From PFJX01 sp964393825 (GTDB lineage: Bacteria; Pseudomonadota; Gammaproteobacteria; Burkholderiales; Thiobacillaceae): a stretch of DNA of 64,000 bases. The notes under the pieces were generated by a model, which saw only the letters and a program-made list of their open reading frames with translations, had not been told where the DNA came from and ran no database searches. Every line of letters starts with the position of its first letter. Within the stretch, counting starts at the first letter, position 1. Shown here piece after piece: positions 32,766 to 40,938 of this stretch. The stretch spans positions 1 through 64,000 of the forward strand of contig CAYMUY010000004.1 of assembly GCA_964393825.1 (NCBI GenBank), in the 5' to 3' direction. Made by a program: the position numbers and the translations under genes.

Positions 32766-34657
32766 GTCTTCGGCTCCTTTCCCGCCAAATCGCGACGTTT
32801 CAGATAAACCATCAGCACCGACATCGCCGCCGGAGTGACCCCGGAAATCCTGGAAGCCTGACCCAGGGTCGCCGGCCGCATCTTGTCGAGTTTCTGCCGA
32901 ACCTCGATGGACAGGCTGGTCAGGCTCAGGTAATTAAAATCGTCCGGCAAGGGCTGGTCTTCCAGACCGCGCTGTTTCTCGATCTCGTCGAGCTGGCGGC
33001 TGACATAGCCCGCATACTTGGCCTCGATTTCAATCTGCGCGCTGAATTCTGCGTCCGCCACGCCGGGCGCCGCGCCCGGCAATGTCATCAGCGACGCGTA
33101 CTCGACATCCGGTCGCCGCAGCAGATCAAACAGGCTGTACTCGCGCTCGATGCCTTTACCGAGAACGCGTATGGCATCAGCCTCGGCCAGCGTGGCCGGG
33201 TTGACCCAGGTGGACTTCAAGCGCTCGACCTCCCGCGCCATCGCCTCCCGCTTGGTTTCGAACCTCGCCCATCGGGCATCATCGACCAGTCCCAGTCGCC
33301 TGCCGATTTCCGTCAGCCGCTGATCGGCATTGTCCTCGCGCAGGCTCAGACGATATTCGGCGCGGCTGGTGAACATGCGATATGGCTCGGCTACGCCGCG
33401 GATAACCAGATCATCCACCATGACGCCGAGGTAAGCTTCATTACGCCGTGGCCACCAGGTATCTTGGTCACGTGATCTCAGACTTGCGTTGAGCCCCGCC
33501 AGCAAGCCCTGGGCGGCGGCCTCCTCATAGCCGGTGGTGCCATTGATCTGGCCGGCGAAGAACAAGCCCGTGACCGCGCGGGTCTCCAGCGACGCGTGCA
33601 AACCACGCGGATCGTAATAATCGTATTCAATGGCGTAGCCCGGCCTCAGGATATGGGCATGCTCGAGCCCCTGTATTGAACGCACCAAATCCAGCTGTAC
33701 ATCGAACGGCAGACTCGTGGATACACCGTTGGGGTAGAACTCGTGCGTCGTCAGGCCTTCCGGCTCGAGAAACACGTTGTGTCCCGTCTTGTCCGCGAAA
33801 CGGCTGATCTTGTCTTCAATGGAGGGGCAGTAGCGCGGCCCGACCCCCTCGATCACGCCGGTATACAGCGGCGAACGATCCAGGCCGCGGCGGATGATTT
33901 CGTGGGTACGCTCGTTGGTCTGCGTGATCCAGCAGGGCAACTGGCGCGGATGCATCTGCCTGCTACCCAGAAAGGAGAACACCGGCTCCGGCGCGTCTCC
34001 TGGCTGTTCCTGCATACGCGAGAAATCTATGCTGCGCCCGTCGATGCGCGGTGGCGTGCCGGTCTTGAGCCTCCCCGCTGGAAGGTTCAGTTCCCTGAGG
34101 CGGGCCGCCAGGGATACGGCTGGGGGATCGCCCATGCGACCGGCAGCGAAATTCTCCAGGCCGACATGGATCAAGCCCGCCAGGAAAGTGCCTGTGGTCA
34201 GCACCACCGCGCGCGCGCGGAACACCAGCCCCAACTGGGTGCGCACACCGGCAACCTGGTCGCCTTCCAGCAACAGGTCATCCACTGCCTGCTGAAAAAG
34301 GGTGAGGTTGGCCTGGTTTTCCAGGCGCGCACGGATCGCCTGCTTGTAGAGGATGCGGTCGGCCTGGGCACGGGTTGCGCGAACGGCCGCACCCTTCGAT
34401 GAATTCAATATGCGGAACTGGATACCCGCCTCATCGGTGGCCAGCGCCATGGCACCACCAAGGGCATCCACCTCCTTGACCAGATGACCCTTGCCAATGC
34501 CGCCAATGGACGGATTACAGGACATCGCGCCGAGGGTCTCGATATTGTGCGTCAGCAGCAGCGTACGCGAGCCCATGCGCGCCGCAGCCAGGGCCGCTTC
34601 TGTGCCGGCGTGGCCGCCACCGACTACGATGACATCGAAACGATCGGGATGGAGCAT
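32762..34657 (-). CDS. mnmG: tRNA uridine-5-carboxymethylaminomethyl modification enzyme MnmG
   Basis: A 631-residue FAD enzyme that with MnmE makes cmnm5U34 in tRNAs. Landmarks: FAD motif 'FDVIVVGGGHAGTEAALAAARMG', 'CNPSIGGIGKGHLVKEVDALGG', 'LTTGTFLAGLIHVG', 'RLKTGTPPRIDGRSIDFS', 'RPGYAIEYDYYDPRGLHASLETR', 'GLFFAGQINGTTGYEEAAAQGLLAGLNA', 'RAEYRLSLREDNADQRLT', and the C-terminal MnmE/tRNA-binding helical domain 'YAGYVSRQLDEIEK'. Normal length. It leads mnmG-rsmG-parA-parB, with parS just upstream. Confidence 0.97.
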   Translation of the reverse strand: MLHPDRFDVIVVGGGHAGTEAALAAARMGSRTLLLTHNIETLGAMSCNPSIGGIGKGHLVKEVDALGGAMALATDEAGIQFRILNSSKGAAVRATRAQADRILYKQAIRARLENQANLTLFQQAVDDLLLEGDQVAGVRTQLGLVFRARAVVLTTGTFLAGLIHVGLENFAAGRMGDPPAVSLAARLRELNLPAGRLKTGTPPRIDGRSIDFSRMQEQPGDAPEPVFSFLGSRQMHPRQLPCWITQTNERTHEIIRRGLDRSPLYTGVIEGVGPRYCPSIEDKISRFADKTGHNVFLEPEGLTTHEFYPNGVSTSLPFDVQLDLVRSIQGLEHAHILRPGYAIEYDYYDPRGLHASLETRAVTGLFFAGQINGTTGYEEAAAQGLLAGLNASLRSRDQDTWWPRRNEAYLGVMVDDLVIRGVAEPYRMFTSRAEYRLSLREDNADQRLTEIGRRLGLVDDARWARFETKREAMAREVERLKSTWVNPATLAEADAIRVLGKGIEREYSLFDLLRRPDVEYASLMTLPGAAPGVADAEFSAQIEIEAKYAGYVSRQLDEIEKQRGLEDQPLPDDFNYLSLTSLSIEVRQKLDKMRPATLGQASRISGVTPAAMSVLMVYLKRRDLAGKEPKT

Positions 34658-34722
34658 GTTGATGGATTACCTGCGGTCGCCACCATGGCGACGGGATCGC
34701 ATTCTACGTCACCAGACCGGCA

Positions 34723-34738
34723 TGTTTCACGTGAAACA
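34723..34738. other. parS centromere site, perfect consensus
   Basis: TGTTTCACGTGAAACA matches the ParB binding consensus at all 16 positions. It lies 65 bases upstream of the mnmG start and 2.6 kb from parA, in the gap between mnmG and the ABC exporter. It should be the main ParB loading site in this window. Confidence 0.95.
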
Positions 34739-34803
34739 TCGCCGCAGACTTCAGTATGGAGCCGATACCATGATGCGTCGCTAGGGTGGCAGACGTACTC
34801 TCG

Positions 34804-36594
34804 TCACGTGGCGTGCGCGTACAACTTCTGGTACAGGCCGCCGCGCGACATCAGGCTGTCATGGTCGCCCGACTCCACCACGCGTCCGTTTTCGAAGACC
34901 AGGATGCGATCAGCCTGGCGCACGGCGGAAAGCCGATGCGCGATGATCAGGGTAGTACGGTGACGGAGAAAGGTTGCCAGCGCTTCATGCAACTCATGTT
35001 CCGTTTCGCTGTCCAGCGCCGACGTTGCCTCGTCGAGTATCACCACGCTGGGCAGCGTCAGGACCATGCGGGCTATCGCCAGGCGCTGCCGCTGTCCGCC
35101 GGACAGCCGGACACCATCCTTGCCCACCAGTGCGTCCAGTCCGTCCGGAAAGGCCTGGACAAACTGCTTCAACTGCGCGATCTCCAGTGCATGCCAGAGA
35201 TCGTCGTCTTCCTTGTCTCGACCCAGGGTCAGGTTCTCCCGGATGCTGGCGTTGAACAGTACGGGGTGCTGCAGCACCACCCCGACATGTTCACGGATGA
35301 GCGGCCAGCCAATGTCGCCCACCTTCGCGTCGCCATATCTGATCTCCCCCGACTTTATCGGGTATAGCCCCAGCAGTGCCTGCACCAGCGTCGACTTGCC
35401 GCCACCGGACGCGCCCACCAGCGCCACCTTCTCGCCAGGCGCGACTTCAAGATTGACCGCATCAAGAATGGAATCGCCGTCACCATAGGCAAAACAGGCT
35501 TCATGCAGACTGATCCCCACCGTATCCCGGCCGCTGAATGGGTCGACCCGCGACACCCCCTCCTCCAGACGCTTCAGGTCGAGAAGGCTGTTGATCCGTG
35601 TCAGCGCGGCGTTCGCGGCGTACCACGCATACTGGATGTTGATGATCTCCTGCACCGGCGACATCATGAACCAGAGATAGCCGTAGACCGCCAGCATCTC
35701 GCCAATACTGAGGTCAGAGTAGACCACCATCAGCATCGCCCCGGCGCGGAAGGCATCGAAACCCGCCAGGAACACGAAGAAAGCCACCCGGTTCATTGCG
35801 TCCGATTTCCAGGCGTAGGCTGCGGCATGCTTGCGGATATCTGCAGCCTTCTCGGTGACGCGGGCCAGATAGTGCCTTTCCCTGTTCATGGCGCGAATCT
35901 GATTGAGTGCGTCGAGGGTTTCGCCGAGCGCTTCCTGGAATATCTCGAAGGCAGAATTTTCCCGCCGCTTCAGTTCTTTCACCTTCTTGCCCAAGCGGGT
36001 CGAAAAGCCGATAACCAACGGGTTCAACAACAGGATAAATAACCCGAGCTGCCAGTTCATCCAGAGCAGGACGATGGCCACGCCGACCAGGGACAACACC
36101 GCCACCAGGAAGCCGGAAATGGAAGCCCCGAGAAAACCATCCACGGCATTCAGATCGGTGACGAAATGCGAAGTCACACGACCTGATCCCAGCGTTTCAT
36201 ATTCCGACAGTGCGATTTTCGACAGCCCGTCCAGCATCCGGGAGCGGATACGGAATACCACCTCCTTGGATACCAGCGAGAAACTTCGTGTCTGCCAGAC
36301 ATTGAGCAGGATCGCAGCGAGGCGTAGACCCAGGGTCAGAAACAACGCGACCGCGACAAACAGGACGGGGCCGTGCCAACTCTGTGGAAACAGGGGCCCA
36401 ACATGGTTGATGAATGTTCCCGGCTTCCTCAGCAACACTTCGTCCACCAGGATGGGCAGGAACAGCGGCACCGGCACCGCGCACACCACCGCCAGCACGG
36501 CAATGAGATTGGCCTTGATCAAGACGGCCCGGTGCAGGCGCAACTCGTCGAATATGCCGCGCCAGGATAACGAGGGAGTGGAAGCAGGCGTCAT
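34804..36594 (-). CDS. ABC exporter half-transporter (MsbA/ABCB type)
   Basis: A 596-residue protein with six membrane helices (about 25-330) and a C-terminal ATPase. The ATPase has Walker A 'LVGASGGGKSTLVQALLG', Q-loop 'VGVVLQHPVLFNASIRENL', signature 'VRLSGGQRQRLAIARMVL', Walker B 'SVVILDEATSALDSETEHEL' and the switch His 'LIIAHRLSAVR'. The membrane part carries the ABC type-1 pattern ('ETLGSGRVTSHFVTDLNAVDGFLG'). It probably works as a homodimer. Substrate unknown; the distance from lipid A genes argues against calling it msbA. It is divergent from a small hypothetical gene and lies beside parS. Confidence 0.85.
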   Translation of the reverse strand: MTPASTPSLSWRGIFDELRLHRAVLIKANLIAVLAVVCAVPVPLFLPILVDEVLLRKPGTFINHVGPLFPQSWHGPVLFVAVALFLTLGLRLAAILLNVWQTRSFSLVSKEVVFRIRSRMLDGLSKIALSEYETLGSGRVTSHFVTDLNAVDGFLGASISGFLVAVLSLVGVAIVLLWMNWQLGLFILLLNPLVIGFSTRLGKKVKELKRRENSAFEIFQEALGETLDALNQIRAMNRERHYLARVTEKAADIRKHAAAYAWKSDAMNRVAFFVFLAGFDAFRAGAMLMVVYSDLSIGEMLAVYGYLWFMMSPVQEIINIQYAWYAANAALTRINSLLDLKRLEEGVSRVDPFSGRDTVGISLHEACFAYGDGDSILDAVNLEVAPGEKVALVGASGGGKSTLVQALLGLYPIKSGEIRYGDAKVGDIGWPLIREHVGVVLQHPVLFNASIRENLTLGRDKEDDDLWHALEIAQLKQFVQAFPDGLDALVGKDGVRLSGGQRQRLAIARMVLTLPSVVILDEATSALDSETEHELHEALATFLRHRTTLIIAHRLSAVRQADRILVFENGRVVESGDHDSLMSRGGLYQKLYAHAT

Positions 36595-36622
36595 GTTTTC
36601 GTCATTATTGATGAAAATATCA

Positions 36623-36659
36623 GAGTCAATTCAAGAGGATTCATGGGGGTTATTGACTC
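36623..36659. promoter_or_regulatory. Divergent promoter region with an inverted repeat containing two -35-like boxes
   Basis: GAGTCAAT (36623-36630) and ATTGACTC (36652-36659) form a perfect 8-bp inverted repeat 21 bases apart, midway between the ABC exporter (leftward) and the hypothetical gene (rightward). Each arm contains TTGACT pointing outward, so both could be -35 boxes; the -10 boxes are less clear. The region around is AT-rich relative to the window. It could also be a regulator site. Confidence 0.4.
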
Positions 36660-36783
36660 CAACGCAGGTAGTTCATGCACTAACTATCTGATTAGTATGT
36701 AATCGACAAATACTATAAATATGACATCCTGTCGGCACGAGACTTGCGTTGTTGGGGGTAATCACACCTATCAGGGGTCAACC

Positions 36784-37146
36784 ATGTTCACCAATGTATT
36801 CGATTTCAAGCCAGACCCGGCCGCGGCCAGGCGAGCAAAGTGGAATGAAGTGTCGGCTATCGAGCGCAGGTTTTCCCGTATTGCCAAGGAACTGACCACA
36901 CGCTGGCAACGTGACGATATCGATGCCTACCTGAACAGCCTCATGCTGGATGACCGTGGTAACCGGCAGGGATTCCCGCCCGAGATTCTGGAGGAAATCA
37001 TGTTTCTGTCCAGTATCCGCTGGCAGATGCTGCACCCCGCATATAACCGCGCCGACGAGGCCCTGGTCGATCAATTCAGCTTCAACACGCTACCGCAACT
37101 CGACTCCCGTTATTGCGAACCAGGTCGCCACTGGGTGCTCAGCTGA
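36784..37146 (+). CDS. Hypothetical small cytoplasmic protein
   Basis: A 120-residue protein I do not recognise. It has no signal peptide or membrane segment, is rich in charged and aromatic residues, and is mostly predicted helix ('AAARRAKWNEVSAIERRFSRIAKELTTRWQRDDIDAYLNSLMLDDRGNRQGFPPEILEEIMFLSSIRWQMLHP'). There are few cysteines and no obvious metal or catalytic motif. AGGGG precedes the ATG at 36784; the upstream frame beginning MTSCRHE is less likely. The leader is AT-rich and about 190 bases long, suggesting regulated expression. It is divergent from the ABC exporter and convergent with mnmE. Confidence 0.65.
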   Translation: MFTNVFDFKPDPAAARRAKWNEVSAIERRFSRIAKELTTRWQRDDIDAYLNSLMLDDRGNRQGFPPEILEEIMFLSSIRWQMLHPAYNRADEALVDQFSFNTLPQLDSRYCEPGRHWVLS

Positions 37147-37184
37147 AACAGCGGCGTGCCTGTCTGGGATAACTCGTGTGCCGT

Positions 37185-38558
37185 CTACTTGCCAATGCAG
37201 AACTGACTGAAAATCACGCCCAGCAGGTCGTCCGCGGTGAATTCACCGGTGATAGCAGCCAGTGCTTCCTGCGCCAGACGTAATTCCTCAGCGAGGAACT
37301 CGAGTTGTGAACCGGCGGCAGCGGCAGAGCGCAGGCATTCTCCAGCCCGGCGCAGGGCGGCAATGTGGCGGGTTCTGGCAATGAAGGTACTTTCACCCGT
37401 CGCGCGCCAGCCCGCCATGCGCAACAGTTGTTGCTCCAACAGGTCAATGCCCCCGCCGCTTCTTGCCGATAACCAGAGTTCCCTGCCATCGGCGGACACC
37501 CGCGGCACACCGTCAGCAAGATCGATCTTGTTGTGAACGGTAAGCACGGGAATATCCCCAAGACGTGCCAACATGTTCGCTTCCTGATGACCAACACCAT
37601 GCTGTGCGTCGATCAGCAACACCGCCACATCGGCTTTTTCCACCGCCGACCAGGTGCGTTCGATTCCCAGTTTCTCCACCAGATCATCGGTATCGCGCAG
37701 CCCCGCAGTATCGATGATATGCAGTGGCACACCCTGTATCTGGATGGCTTCGCGCACCGTATCACGGGTGGTGCCCGCTATTTCCGTAACGATTGCCGCG
37801 TCATAGCCTGCCAGGCGGTTCAGCAGACTCGACTTCCCGACATTGGGCTGTCCGATCAGCACCACGTTCAGGCCTTCCCGCAACAGGGAGCCCTGGCGCG
37901 CCTGAGCCAGGACCATGTCAAGGTCTTCCGTGATCGCATCCAGTTTGCCCCAGGCATCCGCCTGGACCAGGAAATCGACATCTTCCTCGGGAAAGTCGAG
38001 CGTAGCCTCGACCAGCATGCGCAGGCGTATCAGTGCGTCCTTGACGCTGTTGATCCGGCGGGAGAATTCCCCTTCCAGTGAACGCAGTGCCGAACGCGCA
38101 GCTTCTCGACTACCCGCGTCGATCAGGTCGGCAATCGCCTCCGCCTGAACCAGATCGAGCTTTCCATTGAGAAAGGCACGACGGCTGAATTCACCCGGCT
38201 CGGCCAGACGCGCCCCAAGTTCGAGACAGCGTTCCAGCACTCCTTGCAGCACCAGTGGACCGCCATGGCCCTGGAGTTCCAGCACTTGTTCTCCGGTGAA
38301 GGAATGGGGCGCCGGGAAAAACAGGGCGATGCCCTCATCCAGACTGTCGCCCGCGGCGTCGAGGAAGCGACAGTAGGTAGCGTGGCGAGGGGCCAGGACC
38401 TTGCCCGTGAGCGGCTTGATGAAATGCTCGATGACGCTACCCGAGACACGCACCACACCGATGCCACCACGGCCGGACGCCGTTGCGATGGCGGCGATGG
38501 GCTCGTTACGGGAGCGCGGCCCGGCGGTTGGGCTGTGATCGTGAAGGGCTGTGGCCAT
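37185..38558 (-). CDS. mnmE: tRNA modification GTPase MnmE
   Basis: A 457-residue GTPase partner of MnmG. The N-terminal formyl-THF-binding domain ('PIAAIATASGRGGIGVVRVSG', 'SFTGEQVLELQGHGGPLVLQ'), a central helical domain with an inserted G domain ('GQPNVGKSSLLNRL', 'GTTRDTVREAI', 'DTAGLRDTDDLVEKLGIERT', 'NKID'), and the catalytic C-terminal 'FCIGK' are intact. It lies ten bases downstream of yidC, the order conserved near the origin. Confidence 0.96.
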   Translation of the reverse strand: MATALHDHSPTAGPRSRNEPIAAIATASGRGGIGVVRVSGSVIEHFIKPLTGKVLAPRHATYCRFLDAAGDSLDEGIALFFPAPHSFTGEQVLELQGHGGPLVLQGVLERCLELGARLAEPGEFSRRAFLNGKLDLVQAEAIADLIDAGSREAARSALRSLEGEFSRRINSVKDALIRLRMLVEATLDFPEEDVDFLVQADAWGKLDAITEDLDMVLAQARQGSLLREGLNVVLIGQPNVGKSSLLNRLAGYDAAIVTEIAGTTRDTVREAIQIQGVPLHIIDTAGLRDTDDLVEKLGIERTWSAVEKADVAVLLIDAQHGVGHQEANMLARLGDIPVLTVHNKIDLADGVPRVSADGRELWLSARSGGGIDLLEQQLLRMAGWRATGESTFIARTRHIAALRRAGECLRSAAAAGSQLEFLAEELRLAQEALAAITGEFTADDLLGVIFSQFCIGK

Positions 38559-38568
38559 GCGGCCCGGG

Positions 38569-40230
38569 TCAGCGTTTGGCGTCGTTTGCGGCGCTAGCGA
38601 TCACCGAGTTGATACGCCACTGCTGCAAGATGGACAGGACGTTGTTGACCAGCCAGTAGAGCACCAGACCCGCCGGGAAAAACAGGAACATGACCGAAAA
38701 CGCGACCGGCATGATCATCATCACCTTGGCCTGAACAGGGTCGGCGGGCGCGGGTGAGAGCTTCACCTGGATGAACGAGGTAATGGCCATGACCACCGGC
38801 AACACATAGAACGGGTCTGGCTTGGAGAGGTCGGTGATCCACAGTGCGAAAGGCGCCTGCCGCAGTTCCACGGCACCAAGCAGCACCCAGTAGAGGGCGA
38901 TGAACACAGGAATCTGAACCAGGATGGGCAGGCAACCGCCCAGCGGGTTGATCTTCTCTTCCGAGTAGATCTTCATCATCGCCTCATGCAGTTTCTGGCG
39001 GTCATCGCCATAGCGTTCCTTGAGGCTTTGCAGACGCGGGGCCAGCTTCTTCATCTTGGCCATGGATTTATAGCTGGCGGCGGAAAGGGGATAGAACGCC
39101 AGCTTGATCAATACAGTCAGCAGGATGATGGCCAGTCCCCAGTTCTGAACCAGTTTATGGAGCCAGTTCAGCATCACGAAAATCGGGTAAGCGAGCACGG
39201 TCAACCAGCCGTAATCCACCACCAGGTCGAGACCAGAAGCCAGGTGCTTGATCTTCTCCAACTCCTGCGGGCCGGCATAAAGCCGCATGGAAGTCATTTT
39301 TTCCTCGCCCGGCGCCAGCTTCAGCGCCGGCATGATGACGCCGGCGGCATATTCGTCATGGCCAAGGCTGCGGGTATAGAACTCCCGCGCCGAAGCATCA
39401 GCGGGGTTGCGGGTCAGCCAGGTGGAGAAGAAGTGATGCTGCACCATGCCAATCCAGCCATCCCGGGCTTCCTTGACATGTTCCTGCTTGCCCTTGGCAA
39501 TGGCGTCGAAGGCCACCTTCTGGAACTTTCCAGCTTCGGTATAGATGGCCGGGCCGGTGAAGGTATGAATCATCATCGACTCACCCTCAGGGGCCTTGCC
39601 ATGGCGCAGGTACTGATAATAAGGATAGGCATCCACCGGCGCGGCGCTGAGATTCCTGACCTGGGTATCCACATCCACCACATAACTGCCACGCGTGAAG
39701 GTATAGGTCTTGATCACCTCCGCGGTCGCCGTGGTGGCCTTCATGGTCACCTTGAGTTCATTCTGGCCGTCCTTCAATTGGTAGTCGCCCGGCTCCAGAA
39801 CGAATACCGACTTGTGGTTGGGCAGATCCTGGCCAATGAGGCCACTTTGCGCGAAGTAATTACGACCGGCCTTTTCCTCAAACAGACGGAAAGGCGCATT
39901 GGCGTCTTCGTTTTCGCGATATTTACTGAACACCAGTTCGCGAATATCACCGCCGTTGGCATCGATCTCCGCGGTCAGTACATCGGTCACCACCTTGGCG
40001 CGGGCACCCTTCACCGCCTGCGCCGATTCAACCACCTGCGGTCCGCCCTTGAGCGCCTGGCCCGGTGTGGGTGGCAGCGTATCGTGACTCGCGGTCACCT
40101 TTCCGGATGCCGTGGCCGGAGCGCCAGCAACCACCGCTTCTTTCGGATGCGAATAATCCTGCCAGGAATTCCAGAGCATCAGAAGGGAAAAGGAAAATAC
40201 GACAAAGGCGATGAGACGCTGGGTGTCCAT
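38569..40230 (-). CDS. yidC: Membrane protein insertase YidC
   Basis: A 553-residue Sec-associated insertase. An N-terminal membrane helix (about 5-22, 'LIAFVVFSFSLLMLWNSW') precedes a large periplasmic beta-domain (to about 335) and five conserved C-terminal helices containing 'NWGLAIILLTVLIKLAFYPLSAASYKSMAKMKKLAPRLQ' and 'KINPLGGCLPILVQIPVFIALYWVLLGAVEL'. ATG 40230 (MDTQRLIAF) is the family start; the upstream frame is spurious. Only ten bases separate it from rnpA, so yidD, usually found here, is missing. Confidence 0.97.
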   Translation of the reverse strand: MDTQRLIAFVVFSFSLLMLWNSWQDYSHPKEAVVAGAPATASGKVTASHDTLPPTPGQALKGGPQVVESAQAVKGARAKVVTDVLTAEIDANGGDIRELVFSKYRENEDANAPFRLFEEKAGRNYFAQSGLIGQDLPNHKSVFVLEPGDYQLKDGQNELKVTMKATTATAEVIKTYTFTRGSYVVDVDTQVRNLSAAPVDAYPYYQYLRHGKAPEGESMMIHTFTGPAIYTEAGKFQKVAFDAIAKGKQEHVKEARDGWIGMVQHHFFSTWLTRNPADASAREFYTRSLGHDEYAAGVIMPALKLAPGEEKMTSMRLYAGPQELEKIKHLASGLDLVVDYGWLTVLAYPIFVMLNWLHKLVQNWGLAIILLTVLIKLAFYPLSAASYKSMAKMKKLAPRLQSLKERYGDDRQKLHEAMMKIYSEEKINPLGGCLPILVQIPVFIALYWVLLGAVELRQAPFALWITDLSKPDPFYVLPVVMAITSFIQVKLSPAPADPVQAKVMMIMPVAFSVMFLFFPAGLVLYWLVNNVLSILQQWRINSVIASAANDAKR

Positions 40231-40240
40231 GGGATGCGAG

Positions 40241-40624
40241 TCAGTTAGGAGGTGGATTGCGTGTCGGCAGGCATGTCTTGCAAGCAGCGATACCGGCCTG
40301 AAAGTCGGATTTGAGCATCCGCTCATTGCCGCGTGTTTTCAATCTGGCGATGAGATCCAGGCCACCGAGATCGCACTGGCTCAGGCGAAACCATTCCCGC
40401 AGCAGTCGCTTGACACGATTACGGCCTACGGCGGTATGAATCACTTTCTTGGGTACGATCATTCCCAGCCGGGGTATTTCCAGTCCGTTCGGCGCGGCCA
40501 GTAGATCGAGCGCACCGCCCCGATGGGAACAGCGAAAACGAAAAACGGATGAAAACTCATCCGTTTCGCGCATTTTCTTCACCCATCCGAAACCGAAAGT
40601 CCTGGCCCGGGATGGTGCAGCCAC
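40241..40624 (-). CDS. rnpA: Ribonuclease P protein component
   Basis: A 127-residue basic protein that helps RNase P RNA bind pre-tRNA. The RNR signature 'AVGRNRVKRLLREWFR' and 'RLGMIVPKKVIHTA' are intact. The start is uncertain: a GTG at 40624 has AAGGAGG six bases upstream, the best ribosome binding site; a TTG at 40675 overlapping the rpmH stop has none; an ATG at 40573 would remove conserved N-terminal residues. I chose GTG. Confidence 0.9.
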   Translation of the reverse strand: MAAPSRARTFGFGWVKKMRETDEFSSVFRFRCSHRGGALDLLAAPNGLEIPRLGMIVPKKVIHTAVGRNRVKRLLREWFRLSQCDLGGLDLIARLKTRGNERMLKSDFQAGIAACKTCLPTRNPPPN

Positions 40625-40671
40625 TTCCAGCCTCCTTGCGGCGGGCAGGACAGAATGCTCCGTCGACGCCG

Positions 40672-40806
40672 TCAAACGGCCAGACGCTTGCGGCCCTTGG
40701 CGCGGCGCGCGTTGATGACGGCACGTCCGCCCACGGTCTTCATGCGCGCGCGGAAGCCATGGGTGCGCTTGCGGCGAACAACGGAGGGTTGATAGGTGCG
40801 TTTCAT
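40672..40806 (-). CDS. rpmH: Ribosomal protein bL34
   Basis: A 44-residue basic ribosomal protein with the canonical 'MKRTYQPSVVRRKRTHGFRARM' start, 'GGRAVINARRAKGR' middle and 'KRLAV' end. GAGG precedes the ATG. It is first of rpmH-rnpA-yidC-mnmE and has its own strong promoter facing away from dnaA. Confidence 0.97.
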   Translation of the reverse strand: MKRTYQPSVVRRKRTHGFRARMKTVGGRAVINARRAKGRKRLAV

Positions 40807-40837
40807 GGGAAAAACCTCGGTCGCGAAAAAACGCCGT

Positions 40838-40866
40838 ATTAGACGTGTAAGCCCCTAATTTGTCAA
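40838..40866 (-). promoter_or_regulatory. Strong sigma-70 promoter for rpmH
   Basis: On the minus strand TTGACA (40866-40861), a 17-base spacer and TCTAAT (40843-40838) form a near-ideal promoter 32 bases before the rpmH ATG. TAATAC overlaps as an alternative -10. Confidence 0.8.
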
Positions 40867-40938
40867 ACTTTTCCGGTCATTTCTTAGCCGGTGTTAGAAT
40901 CACCGACCTGCCTTTCCACCACCTAGCCTATCCGCCAA

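Noticed and set aside
33462..33477. CACGTG sequence in mnmG as another parS
   Set aside because: Only the six-base core matches well; the flanks agree at few positions (about 9 of 16).
34804..36594. Naming the ABC exporter msbA
   Set aside because: Domain layout fits, but there are no lipid A genes nearby and the class is too broad to name the substrate.
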